64,000 nt of DNA, taken from contig NC_081182.1 in assembly GCF_029867415.1 (NCBI RefSeq), forward strand, positions 19,565,983 to 19,629,982, written 5' to 3'. The stretch comes from Vicia villosa (Eukaryota; Streptophyta; Magnoliopsida; Fabales; Fabaceae). Below, piece by piece: positions 38,151 through 50,549 of the stretch (position 1 is the first letter of the stretch; each line of letters starts with the position of its first letter). A program made the translations under genes and the position numbers. The notes under the pieces are model-generated. The model ran no database searches. It saw nothing but the letters and a program-made list of their open reading frames with translations, and had not been told where the DNA came from.

Positions 38151-41100
38151 TTGCTCCAGAGACAGAAAATTGACCAAAAAACATGAGGTTCATAGCGGTG
38201 ATAAGCCTTTTGTATTCCATTTACTATATCTCTGTTTCTTTAAATATATATTCCTTATGACAGAGTTTAGCTTTGGACCAACTTTGTCAAATTTTATACA
38301 TGTACGTATTGATATTGATGCATATAAAGAGGCTAAGTACTGTGTGCATTGCATTTGTAATGGTGATTATACCCTGTTTTGTTTTGTTGATGAGATTAAT
38401 TAATGAAATAATTGAAAATGCCAACAAGATTTTATCTTGATATAAATTTGTTTCTGTGATTAAGTAAAATTTCAAAATTTTGAATTTTATTACTCTTTCT
38501 ATATAAGAATATTAGTGGGATACCCGTGCATACTGGTGTGTCACGCGCATTTGTTTCTAAAATGTAAAATGAAAAAAAAAATTGCTTAATCAAAAGAGTT
38601 TATTTTTTTTCTTCATATATATACAAATATTTTAATCAATCCAATTTTTTCTCGCATATAAATATTTGTATTTATTTGACAATATTTAAAAAAATATTTG
38701 AATCAATAATAAGTTTGTTCCTATAGATAATTTAAATGAATTTTATTATAAATCTAGCCATAAGGTATATTTAAAATAATAATCAAACATCTTAATATCA
38801 ATTATACATTTTTAGAAATAAACATTATGTAATGTTGTGTGAAATCATAAAAAATTAAGAATAGTTTAATTGTACTAAAGTTCATAAAAAAAATAATAAT
38901 TTGTTTAACCAAAATACATTTTAAATGATATTAGAGGGAAATCAGTCTCACAAGATTGACTCCTCGACAAAATATTCTCCGGGAGATGGAAACTTTCTTA
39001 TCGAAAAAATGGTTAGATATATTAAGTAATGCAGACAATACAAAATATGTCAATAAGTTAGGATATCTTATGTTTGTTTACTCAATATAACACCGCATGG
39101 AACTTGTGCTGCTTTTACGAGTTCTTCCTCGGACCACGTCGCTATCCAAGTGATTTTTCATGGATTTGAGCACTTTGTTTTTGCCTCCGATATATTCAGT
39201 ATAACCACTCATCAATGACATAGAAGTGTTTGTTAGCCATAAGCCATGTTATAGTCCAAATATTTAAATTAATAAACTTGTTCAAGGAGAAGTCTTGGCA
39301 GAATCAAACAAAGACACTACGTGAGCAATATAAAACCGTGTTCTCTGCTTCACCGTTTGTAATGCAGCATGTTGCTCTTTACCTCAAGGATCCAACTTCA
39401 GTAAGTCCAATAATATGTAACATGAACCATATAATTGCCTCACCTGCTTCTGATCCGCGTCATATACGTTTTTAATTTGTACTCCTCTCACACAAATGTC
39501 AGAATTACGTATTTAATTCCTTTTGACAAGCTAGCATACAATCCAACATCGTTTGACATATTATCAGTGCATATTGAACGACAATGGTCAATTGATTTAG
39601 TTAACAGAATAAGTAAAAAATAACTTATCTTTTAGTGGTATCGACGACACGGTGTTTGGCATCGTTTCAAATCCGGAGACTTTGTCGAGAGCCTCAAGTC
39701 GGTCAATCTCTAGTAGTGCTCGGATAAATGCTTTAACCGCTCAAGTATTGCTGCTATAATGCATTTGTAACTGCTCCGAGTGTGGAACTCAGACTGTTAC
39801 TCTTAACGACTGCGGCGGCATATTATAATGCTTCTGTCATGTTGGCATGGAAATGCTCCCGCAGCTAACACCTCTTTTCGGGCCAATGTCAATGATGTGT
39901 TTGACTTTGTAGCAGACACTTAGGTTGTAGCTTCTTGGCTGTCATGAGATGAATTCCCACAAACCGCGTCGATATATGCCCGAGTTTCGTTGGATTTCGC
40001 CTGTAATTCTGTATACACATTGAAATACAAGAAGCTAACCTGATAGCAAAGTAAGCACCTTATTTGCAATTATTAATAGCCTAAGCAATACAAAACAACA
40101 TGACTGACATATAAAAACTCAGTTTAGCAGCTCTGATATAAAACAGAACTGATTACATGAGTTGGTGTTTACCTGAAAGATACCGAATCGATGCAAAAAA
40201 GACACCGAGTTTAGGTCTGAAATAGGAAAACATGAAACCAACACCGAGTTCAGCCAATGCAGCTACACGATGATGATTCTATTGGTTGAAGCACGATACT
40301 AAGTCATTTAAAAGCAACGCTGCCGCAAACATAACTGCTGAACTGTAATAAAAATCAGAAATCAATTGAACATAAGGAAAGAAAGTTTAAAATAAAGCTA
40401 CAAATAAAATTGTTAAGAAATATAATTCTTTGTAAAGAAAAACCTACAAGATGCACTGCTCTGTTGACTTCACGTCCAGACTGTTGTCGGAAGTTGCAAT
40501 TTAAGCTTGTAGAACTTTTCAATCTGGTGACAATCTCTGATAAAATCCTTGTCCATAACCCTCACAACACCATAACAACTCGACGAGTAAACTTGCTATT
40601 ATATAACTCCAGTCAACTCGACGAATTTTTTTTCTACATTGTTATTTCTATTGGCTTCCGCTTCTCTCATCCTAGTCTGAAGCATTAGAAGATGTAAATG
40701 TAAGTACATTTAAGGCAATTCAAAAAGCTAAATAAAGAATTCATTTTCTTGATTAAAAACAATTAATTTCAAGTACTAAGCGAGATACCTTGAGAATTTG
40801 ATGAAAATGGGAGATATTATCTGGTCCCATTCTAGGAGGGCAGCTCATGTAGAAATATGGTTCAAAGCTGTGAACCCTGCAGTAAACATTGTTTTAAACC
40901 AGTCCTGCTCCGAATTATCACACTTTAACAAATCCCTCCACCCAAAGGAGAAGGCGAGCGATTTATCAATTTGTACAGAACCATAGCACAGAATAAAAGA
41001 TAATCCATACCTTCAAAACATAATCAGGATTTGATAACAAAATCATTTATTCTCAATGAATGTAAGAATAGAATTTAGCAAGACCAATTGATTTGGTATA

Positions 41101-41484
41101 ATAATGTTAAAAAGATCTTGCAGTTCACAATTAGTAGTAGCAGCAACAATTTTTCCCACAGTTATTAGATAACTCCATTCACAGTGATATTTCTTATTCC
41201 ACCACGTTTTTTACATCGTCATCATTAGACAAACCTTATACAATTAATAATAATTGTCACCAAGTACTTTATTTATGTTTTATTGGCAAAATGACTTCAG
41301 AATTTAAGTCTTAAAACATTGGCAATTCACATCCAAAATAGACCAACAGATTGGACTCTAGTGACCAACATATTCCACATTCAAAAGACTTCAAACTGGG
41401 ACTTCCAAAACCTGTCTATAGACGCAAAACGCCACTGCTGTAGCACTACAAAACCAATGTATAAACAACATTCTTAAAAACAAA

Positions 41485-41587
41485 TTGATATAAACAATTG
41501 TTTCTTCTCTTACATCGGTCAATATAATTTTTTGAGCAGTGAAACCAGGTTTAGACTTAACATTTAAGTAGTTTAGCATCTCCTTGG
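41485..41587 (-). pseudogene. PALADIN-like phosphatase exon fragment
   Basis: After a splice-acceptor-like CCTGCAG the - strand reads KEMLNYLNVKSKPGFTAQK, then IILTDVREETIVYIN. In plant PALADIN-type proteins a similar block ends REE.VVYI(N/K)G.PFVLRE. The match stops at YIN and the frame then becomes unrelated. It is probably a captured exon piece. The identification rests on this one block. Confidence 0.5.
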
Positions 41588-41694
41588 CTGCAGGGATGCA
41601 TACAATTGCGCAGCTTCAACACGAATTATATACTTACTTTACGAAGGGCTCTATGGAGAGTGAGTGTCCAAGATTGATAATATAAAAAACATAC

Positions 41695-41833
41695 ACTGAC
41701 AAGCAAACATACAACACCAGCAACTACCGGACTTGCAACACTGGTTCCTGATAAACTTTTACAGCCCGAACTAATCTTTGATCCCATTATGTCCTGTCCA
41801 TATGCAACAATGTCTGGTTTCACATGACCATAA
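41695..41833 (-). pseudogene. Captured exon of site-1 protease (SBT6.1-type subtilase)
   Basis: The 139-nt - strand segment is bordered by CCTTGCAG and GTATG splice signals. It reads [21 protein letters not shown], then [20 protein letters not shown] and [12 protein letters not shown] is the subtilase catalytic-serine block, and the surrounding residues match plant site-1 protease, which processes membrane-bound transcription factors in the Golgi. No other S1P exon (catalytic Asp or His regions) is present, so it is an isolated exon, not a gene. Confidence 0.8.
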
Positions 41834-42400
41834 CTGCAAGGATAAACATTTACCAGCGAGTCAGAAACAAATCTCGTAAATATATTATAGAAAATCACAA
41901 ACAGTGACAAAAAAAACAAAAACCAAGGGAGCTATTTCTTCTTCAACAATAACAACACTACTTTTCCTTCAACAAATATAAAACATGCAGCCACAACAAC
42001 AAAGAACATCAAAGAACAAAAGGAAAATATAAGATACCTTACGTTTGTGATGTTTTTGGATGATGGGTTACAACCGCAACAGTTTCGCAGAAAAAAGAGT
42101 AGTTCACGATGGATCTTGCCTGATCTGAAACACGAGCTTCAGTGATTGACGGTAATAAAGGGTGGTGAGCGAACAACCAAGAGGATGGTGATGATGTGAC
42201 CGAAAACAAAATATCAACGACAAAGACGACTGTCGTATTCCTTTCAGAGTTGTGAGATGCATCGACTATGGCGTGTTGTAGTGGTGAGGGATCATTTGTG
42301 TCTCTTCCTTCAGTGAGATACCAAAAGAACAAAACAACATTGAGGAAGACGAAGAAGATGAGGGAGAAGGAAGAATATGAAGAGGAAGACGAAAGAAGTT

Positions 42401-42433
<33 letters not shown>

Positions 42434-42738
42434 AATTGTTGAAGTTATTGGGAGAAGAAGTGGATGGAGGCAGAAGTGAGTTTGCTTTTTCTGAAACCAG
42501 TTCAAAAATATTTGCATTGGGAAGGTTATAAAGTGGTGGTTTGGTTTCACTTGAAGTCCTAAGCGTCATATGAAGGCCAAATTGCTAGCGAAAAACAACA
42601 ACATCAACAAAGTAACAAAGTAGTAGTAATACTTGGACCAGGCAGACAATTAGTTACAATATGTGGAGAATTTTAAACAAAGGGCAAAATTGGTATTTTT
42701 AAGTACATTTGTTTTCTTATTTGATAGATATATAAGAC

Positions 42739-43244
42739 CCAAAAAAGCTAGGTCAAGAATTCAAGTGCCTTTCAACTTAAAGATCTTGAGTTCAAATGTA
42801 ACTTAGACATTATACCGTCAGAATTAGTGCCTTGGGAATCAGTTCACTAGAGATATTAACATAAACCTTCTAGTAAAGTTTATTTGGAACTGCTTAAGAA
42901 ATCGGTAAACTCCTCTCTTAAAAGTATTTTACTTTTCACTTTTGCCCTTGCAGGTTCCTCCATATGAATTCCATTGCAGGTTCCTCCTGATGAGTTTGAC
43001 TGAAGATATGAAATTCCTTTGTCGGGTCACATCCACGATCTTACTCAAACCCGTAACCCTAATCTTAACCTCTTCCCAAAATATACTCTCGAAACCCGAA
43101 ACCCTAAGCATTCAACCACATGGCTGACGAACAACCATCTGCACAATCTCCTGTAGCACAACCTGCACAACCTCCTCTTGCACAACCTCTTATGATGCAG
43201 TTTGAGAAATGATTCTCAATCTGAAGAAGTGAATCTATTTGCAT
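42739..43244. other. Intergenic with a short Pro/Gln-rich reading frame
   Basis: At 43,121 an ATG opens a 30-codon frame (MADEQPSAQSPVAQPAQPPL...) on the + strand, just ahead of the inverted-repeat arm. It ends at a stop near 43,211 and has no known domain. A (GA)n-rich tract at 42,398-42,432 lies just upstream, within the Helitron block. Confidence 0.35.
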
Positions 43245-45255
43245 CACACAAAAAGGGAGAAATGGATGGCTATTGTAGCGGATCCAAAATACGGTTTTCC
43301 ACCCTGTCTGAAATGAAAAGTTCTTCGTGTATGTGTAGCAACCTGCCCTAAAAATTAGACTTTTAGAGTTGCCACCTATTCTACCAAGGCGAATAGGAAA
43401 CCTTATGCAATTAAGAGAACGGGTAAGATTATTATAATCAGGTCGAGGGAAGGTGTTAGGCACCCTCAACCCTTTCCTATGGCTTTGAATCTAAGGTCAA
43501 ATTTTATGGCTAAAATATTCAGGTTTAATAGCTAAAGAAATGAATAGGGAAAAAAATGAGATTTATGGGGAAGGGGACTCGCCTTGTTACCAAGTGCCTA
43601 CGTATCTCCTTATGGAGAATCAGAGTCAACGTAGTTCGGGCATAGGGTTGTACGCCTTAGAATTAGAATTTGATATGATATGGTTTGAAGGCTTTTTGAA
43701 TGGCCTATCGTAGTTTTGAATATGCGAAGTTCGCAAGGTATTTTGAATTACCTTATCGTAGTTTGAAAATCGCAGTATTGAAGAGATGAAAATCCGTAGT
43801 TTCGTGGTTTAGTGTGTTTTAGATGGCGTACAACCCTGGTTTGATATCTTACCGTTAGTATGCGCCTCCTTTTCAGATGCGTTGGATCTGAGCTGAGGGA
43901 GATCCAACGGTAGAGCCCTGAGGTTGCACCATAGCTGTTCGCGAGATAGCACCACTGGATCTGCAGAATTGTTTTGTTAAAAATAATGCTTGAGACGGGA
44001 ATCGAACCCACGTCTCTGCATATAAGAGACTTAATATGCCAGTGTCCATCTGATGATAAAAATACCAACGCTGAACATAATATACGAATGCAGAAAAATT
44101 CAAATAAAGCTTGCGCGCCCAGCCAAGCTTCTTCTTCCTCGTCGCGGTTCTGCACTTTCCCCCCTGCAGAAATCTATCTCATAAAGTACGATGAATAAAC
44201 AGAATATGATAACATAGATCGACTCCAAATCATGGTCCGAATATGATGGCATCACTAGTTTGGTCCAATTCCCTTTAATTTAGAAAACCCCAATTCAGAG
44301 CTTGGAACCCTAACAATGGTGGAATCCTGTACCTGCCTTAAAAACCAAATTGAACTATCCAGATCGCTTTCAGATATCACTATGAACACAAATACGTAAT
44401 CAAATCACATCAAAAGCGTGGGAATCATGTAACCCGAATTTGAAAAGAAACTAGCAAACCATGAACGAATCCTCACGCTTCTGAAGGCCTTGGACGATAG
44501 TGATGATTGGAATCGCTTCAGAGAAACTCTTTTTCTTGAACCAGCCTCCAATTCCAGAACCGAGTTACTCTTTTTCTTTGATTTTTTAGAGCTTGAACAC
44601 GATCTTTAGGGCTGCCCAAAAATCCCCTGTGACTGTGTAAATCCTATGCTTTTATAATGTCCATTTAGGTTTTTTCCCCAATAATCCTTGATTGAATCAG
44701 ATTAAAATTTGATTGAGATTTGTAGCATTTTTAGAATGATTGAATTTGAAGAAGTTGAAGATGCAGGTTTTGATTTTGGCATGTTTGGATGTTTCTTGGT
44801 CCTTTTCACGTTACCATTTGCCTCTCTTTCATTTTGATTTAATGACAACTAGTAACAAACCCGTGCGGACGCACGGGTTCTGGTACGGGACGCGCATTGT
44901 TTCAAATGTATATTTTTTAATAGAAAAATGTCTGGTACCCGTAAAAAAAATTAATTAAATGTATAGAAAAATGTCTGGTACCCGTAAAAACATTTAGATC
45001 AATAAAATTTTTTAATATAATATATGTGAATAATAGAAGATAAAAAAATATAATAAAAAATAAAAGCTAAAAAAAATTATGATGGAATGTCATGACATCA
45101 ACTCATGACATCGCGCCTGCAGAACTGGAAGAAAGATTCAGTTTGTACTTAACAGATACATAATATTCTATGTGGCGCATATTATGTAATCCTATATAGC
45201 ACATATTATGTAATCCTATGCGTTCGCACGGGTTCTGGTACGGGACGCGCATTTA

Positions 45256-45484
45256 TTTCGGATGTATATTTTTTAATAGAAAAATATTTGGTTACCCGTG
45301 AAAAATATAATAATTAAATATATAGAAAAATGTCTTGTACCCGTGAAAAAATAATAATTAAATGTAGAGAAAAATGTCTGATACCCGTGAAAAAATAATA
45401 ATTAAAAGTATAGAAAAATGTCTGGTACCCGTGAAAAAATAATAATTGAATGTATAGAAAAATATCTGGTACCCGTGAAAAAAA
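45256..45484. repeat. 44-bp minisatellite
   Basis: Five copies of a 44-base unit (AATAGAAAAATGTCTGGTAC then CCGTGAAAAAATAATAATTA). ACCCGTGA recurs at 45,294, 45,339, 45,383, 45,427 and 45,471. Two more copies without the G lie at 44,937 and 44,980, beside the complete Helitron end. Confidence 0.9.
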
Positions 45485-47523
45485 AATTTAATCAAAAACT
45501 TCATGTTCCCATTAATGTTTAATATTTTGATCAATAATTTGACAGTCCCATTAATATTCAATATTTTAAACAGTCATATCACGTTCTCGTTATAATTATT
45601 TTAATTTGGTGTTATAAAAAATAAAAATTATTATCTTAGTAAAATACTATTTCCAACATCGAAATTTTAAATTTAATAAAACAATTATATAATATTTGTA
45701 TGTGGAGTCATTTAATTGTTCAACTGTGCCGGAAACACATTGCTGATAGCATTACATGCCTATAATTTAAGAAATGCACGAGAGATGTTATGTATGAATT
45801 TGTTTGAAAATGCTAACCCGGTATGTAACGTTAATTGATAAGATTATAACAATTTTAATTGCCTTGGTGGAAAAAAATATGACTTGTTAAAAAAAGTATA
45901 GATTATTGTGGTTTGATTGTTTCATATCATGGTAACCGAAGAAATGGATATAATTTGAGAGGTTATGTTTGTGTCTTGGGTAAATTAAAAAGAAATTAAC
46001 ATTGTATATCTATTTTATTTTAGTAATTTTTTATTCTTAATAATATTATAATAAAAAAAATATATTAAAATATTATTATGAAGATAAAAAAGTTAAAGAT
46101 ATGACATAAAAGCTATATTATAGACTGTCGTTGTTATAAGTAGGTTTAAAAAGATATTAAAAATAAAATATTGATGTGGTTATACCATGACAATGTCATG
46201 ATTACCTATTATTACATTTTTATCCTACACTTTCTATCTAACAAATTAGCCAAATTATTTATTAACCAATATCATTATTATCTTTTATTTATAACAAAAA
46301 CAATTATGCACACATTTGTCTTATAATACTTAATATTTCTATTAAAAAAATGTATGTAAGTAAATAACACAATATTTTTTGTTTAATAATATATGATATT
46401 TTATTCATCAATAATCAAATCACAAAATTTTATTAGCTAATTAAAAATAATAGTCCACCATAAATCTCCATAAAGAGTAGTGAACAATAGTAATAAATAA
46501 TGAACAACATAATTAATAATAATACTGAATAATGGAATAATTAATGTAATATTTAATTGATTCAAAACGTAAAATATATAAATTATATGTAGTACTTTAA
46601 TTTTTTAAAAATATAATATATGAAAAGGCATCTTTATTATATATAATTCATAAGTAGTTTTCTCCCTTTTGAAATCGTAAATATTTGTTGTAAACATATA
46701 ATTATTAATAAATTTATCTTTTAATTATATGAATATGTTGTATTTGTCCCTTTAAGCCATCAAATAAAGAAAATGCAATGATAATAATTAAGTGACCATT
46801 AAAATAATAAATCAAGTTAGATATTAGGAAGAAGATTATGGAGTCTCATGAAGAAATTGATGATAGAAGAAGGGTATTTGAATTTGTTTGCAGAATAATT
46901 AAATGGTAGGAGAGAGAAGAGGATAAATGAAATGATTTGATAGCAGAAGAGTGGTTGAAAATTGCAGTATGACATTGGGAAGGAGAAAAGAAAAGATGAT
47001 GAAAATATATAGGTGATTAGACAAATGAATAGATTTAAAAAGATTTGATCGGTAGAAATCAAAAATAGAAATAACATAAGAAAAATAAAGGCAATAAATA
47101 AGGTAAATAAAAAATAATCAAAATCAAAATTTTCAAACCATTTTAAAAACAACAAAAAATATTATTTTAGAAAGAAAAAAAGTTTAAAAAATAATTAAAA
47201 AATGAGATCTAAAAAATTTAAATTTTTTAACCAATAGAAAATAGGAAGAAATTTAAAACCAAAATTTTTTAAAAAGTATGCACAAACGTTAAACTTGAAA
47301 ATGAGTAATTGAATCAATATTTTAACAGTAATAATGATTTAGTTAACATTATAATTCAATCAATATTTTAAATGCACAAAAAAAAAGAGTAATTGAAAAA
47401 TAATTGCATTGATATCTCATTAATGTTTTTAACCAAAAAATAAACGTAAACACTTTTAGTCTCGTGCAAACTTATTATGAAAAGTTGATAAACTTACTTA
47501 CAATATAATTATAATAATGTCTC

Positions 47524-47660
47524 GTCTCATCTATTACTCTTGGAACTCACAAAAAATAATACAATTTTCAAGACAGTATAGTATGCTCCTTTGCATCTAT
47601 TACTCTTGGAACTCACAAATAATAATACAATTTTCTAGACAGTATAGTATACTCCTTTGC
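47524..47660. repeat. 66-bp tandem duplication
   Basis: CTATTACTCTTGGAACTCAC is followed by AATAATACAATTTTC and AGACAGTATAGTAT. The unit starts at 47,531 and again at 47,597. Confidence 0.85.
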
Positions 47661-47789
47661 ATCCACACATTGGACAACACCCATAAGACTTGTTTGTTCT
47701 TCCCTTCAAATTACACATAAAAAAAATAGAACAAACATTTTCGGTTAAAACTCAAGAAAAATAATAAACATGTAACCGTTCAAATTCAA

Positions 47790-47790
<1 letters not shown>

Positions 47791-47836
<46 letters not shown>
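47791..47836. repeat. (AAT)n microsatellite
   Basis: About 15 AAT units in the Helitron-derived block. Confidence 0.95.
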
Positions 47837-47837
<1 letters not shown>

Positions 47838-50222
47838 CAGAAATGAATAAAAATTCACTACGAAACTTTATGATTAAAAAAATTTCCTTTTCTAATTTTT
47901 TAAAATATAATTTACTTTTATCAATAATTTTGGTCAGGATACCCGTGCATTCGTAGGGGTATTGGTGTGTCACACACATTTATTTCTAAAATGTAATAAG
48001 AATAAAAAAATAATACATTTGTGAAAATATATTTTTCATGTTTAATTTCTTCAAGTGAAAAGAGAAGTTATAAAATTCAATTATTCAAGGTATATTTATA
48101 GGAGGTACTTTTATTAATAATAACTATAATTTACAATTATTTCTTATTTTTTATTTATAAATATAAAAGTAGCATAAAATTAAAAACCATTAATAATTCT
48201 AATGTGTTTTCATTCTTGACCATTATAATTATTAATGTATATCTTTTAATTAAAATAATTTACTACTAAAATTATAATGTCGGATAAGTTTATTGAATGA
48301 CCATGAAATAAACTAAATTTATCGATCATTTTAGAAAATTATTTTAAATGTTGATCATAAAAAAAATTCTATTTCAATATCGAAAATGCTTTGAATATCA
48401 ATCATTCATAAATATACATTTAAAATGATAAATTTTCTTTATTCTTCTCAGAAATATAGCTTAATTACAATTTAAAATATTCTCATTTTTTAATTAGAAA
48501 TTATTGCATATTTAACAATTTTTTTTGCTATATATAAATATTGATTGTAAATATGCAATTAAAACAATAATTTTTTTATAGTTTCTATATAATTCGTATA
48601 TTGTAATAAAAATAACATTCAAAAGAATATTGTACACACCTAAAATGAATTTCCCTTGATTCATAAGAAAACATCGTGAGATTTGCAACCAGAAGTCACA
48701 TTTATGCATTGATATCTAGATTTGATCTCTGCCGAATATAAAGTAAATAAAATATAGTTAATATATTGCAGACAAATCATGAGAAATTAAGCAAACAAAT
48801 AAGATATTTTCCAAGAAACAACTTATACATAAGAGAATTTGAAACTATTCAAATTATCGTGTTCATCAGTATGTCTTTTAAAGAGATATTTTTTAATTAA
48901 AATAAAATATTACCCATAGTAACAGAGGAAAAATCAAATAACAGAGGAGAAATTATAAATTTTCATGATTTGAAGAAGTACGATGAATAAACAGAATATG
49001 ATAACATAGATCGACTCCAAATCATGGTCCGAATATGATGGCATCACTAGTTTGGTCCAATTCCCTTTAATATAGAAAACCCCAATTCAGAGCTTGGAAC
49101 CCTAACAATGGTGGAATCCTGTACCTGCCTTAAAAACCAAATTGAACTATCCAGATCGCTTTCAGATATCACTATGAACACAAATACGTAATCAAATCAC
49201 ATCAAAAGCGTGGGAATCATGTAACCCGAATTTGAAAAGAAACTAGCAAACCATGAACGAATCCTCACGCTTCTGAAGGCCTTGGACGATAGTGATGATT
49301 GGAATCGCTTCAGAGAAACTCTTTTTCTTGAACCAGCCTCCAATTCCAGAACCGAGTTACTCTTTTTCTTTGATTTTTTAGAGCTTGAACACGATCTTTA
49401 GGGCTGCCCAAAAATCCCCTGTGACTGTGTAAATCCTATGCTTTTATAATGTCCATTTAGGTTTTTTCCCCAATAATCCTTGATTGAATCAGATTAAAAT
49501 TTGATTGAGATTTATTGCATTTTTAGAATGATTGAATTTGAAGAAGTTGAAGATGCAGGTTTTGATTTTGGCATGTTTGGATGTTTCTTGGTCCTTTTCA
49601 CGTTACCATTTGCCTCTCTTTCATTTTGATTTAATGACAATAAAAACTCTTGATATTCCTAATGACTAAACATAATTATAATGGACAAATAAAAAATAAT
49701 AAAAAAAACATAGTATAATAATAATAGTATATAATGATAATATGAATCTAAAAATAATAACAATAAGGTAACTCTATTCTAAGTAAAAGTAGAAATAATA
49801 ACTATAAAAATAAGAAATAAAAATATTATCAAACTAATAATTACTAAACTTAAAAATAATTTAAAACAAACAATTATATAAATGAATTTAGATTAGTAAA
49901 GATAAACTTATTTTAAACTAAACAAATATTTTAAACAAGCTATTTAAAAAGGCTAGTGTTAGTAAAATTAAACCAAACTCTCATAAAACCAAAATAAATA
50001 AATAAAATAAAAATAAAAAGTTAAATGTTAGAATAGGATGGGCAAATTTTGGGGTATGACAGTATGTTGCTAAATCTGCTTCTTTTTTGCTATATCTGTG
50101 ATCTATATTACTAGATCTGTATTAATATAATTTATATTACTATATCTGTGATTTGTGATTTATATTACTAGATATGTATTAATCTGTGATTTATATTACT
50201 AGATTTGTATTAATCTGATTTA

Positions 50223-50549
50223 GGGTGTGTTTGGATTGGCGGTGGACAGAATTGATTCGAGTAGAATTGAGTTTGATAGAATTAATTCTAGCAGAATTGA
50301 GTTTAGCAGAATTGATTTATGTTTGGATACATTTTTGTAAAAGTGAGTTGAGTAATAAATTACAGTGTAAAAATTATCTAGACTCAATTCTGGAGGCAGA
50401 AGCTACAAATTCTAGCTTCAAGTAGAATCAATTTTGGAGACAGAATCAATTCTACTTTTGTCAAACCAAACATCTTAAAATTGTCCAGAATTGATTCTAC
50501 ACCTCAAAAATTGCATTTGGCCTTTTCAAAAGCCAAACCAAACATGCAC
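50223..50549. mobile_element. Tourist-like (PIF/Harbinger) MITE
   Basis: 327 bp. Starts GGGTGTGTTTGGATTGGC and ends GCCAAACCAAACATGCAC, imperfect inverted ends, flanked on both sides by TTA (50,220-50,222 and 50,550-50,552). The interior is built from repeats of AGAATTGAGTT/AATTGATTCT. A TTA duplication with G-starting ends fits the PIF/Harbinger superfamily. Confidence 0.8.

Larger units (their letters stand above)
38512..42738 (-). mobile_element. Probable gene-capturing Helitron
   Basis: On the - strand the 3' end reads CACGGGTATCCCACTAA followed by T, matching the family's CTRR end next to T at an A/T site. One arm of the hairpin has been lost (compare 44,849). The far end at about 42,738 reads, on the - strand, TCTTATATATCTATCAAATA, which resembles a Helitron 5' TC end, but its flanking base is G, not A. 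Inside are two host-gene exon fragments on the same strand, plus unrecognised degenerate coding-like blocks at 39,070-39,240, 39,640-40,040 and 40,440-40,990. The 3' end is supported; the 5' end is tentative. Confidence 0.45.
44849..48975 (-). mobile_element. Helitron-derived insertion inside the LTR
   Basis: On the - strand the 3' end is a perfect hairpin (+ strand CCCGTGCGGACGCACGGG, 44,860-44,877, 8-bp stem), 7 nt, then CTAG, with T following. The duplicate of the flank at 49,640/49,641 shows the empty A|T target. A second, truncated copy of the same end lies at about 45,213-45,260, and a degenerate one at 47,939-47,985 (CTGA end). The rest is A/T-rich with no coding signal. No 5' TC end is recognisable at the right junction. 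Confidence 0.65.
43334..50061 (+). mobile_element. LTR-retrotransposon LTR(s), interrupted by Helitron DNA
   Basis: Starts TGTAGCAACCTGCCC and ends GGGGTATGACA (TG...CA), flanked by GTATG at 43,329-43,333 and 50,062-50,066, a perfect 5-bp target duplication. 43,334-44,848 is the left part of an LTR and 49,641-50,061 the right part. A 665-bp block occurs in both halves (44,184-44,848 and 48,976-49,640). No gag or pol is present. The full LTR would be about 1.94 kb. 43,991-44,070 on the - strand resembles a tRNA pseudo-copy with a GTGGGTTCGATTCCCGT T-arm. Confidence 0.7.

Noticed and set aside
42039..42550. Two - strand frames of 94-97 codons upstream of the S1P exon
   Set aside because: Pro/Ser and Leu-rich translation of (GA)n and A-rich leader-like DNA; could be a 5'UTR and exon of the captured gene, but no domain supports it.
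43991..44070. tRNA gene on the - strand with a GTTCGATTCCC T-arm
   Set aside because: The T stem needs two wobble pairs, the anticodon loop is too large, and it sits inside an LTR; treated as a tRNA-like pseudo-copy.
46817..47155. 112-codon Phe/Leu-rich - strand frame
   Set aside because: Translation of an A-rich region inside Helitron-derived DNA; would look like a membrane protein by composition alone.
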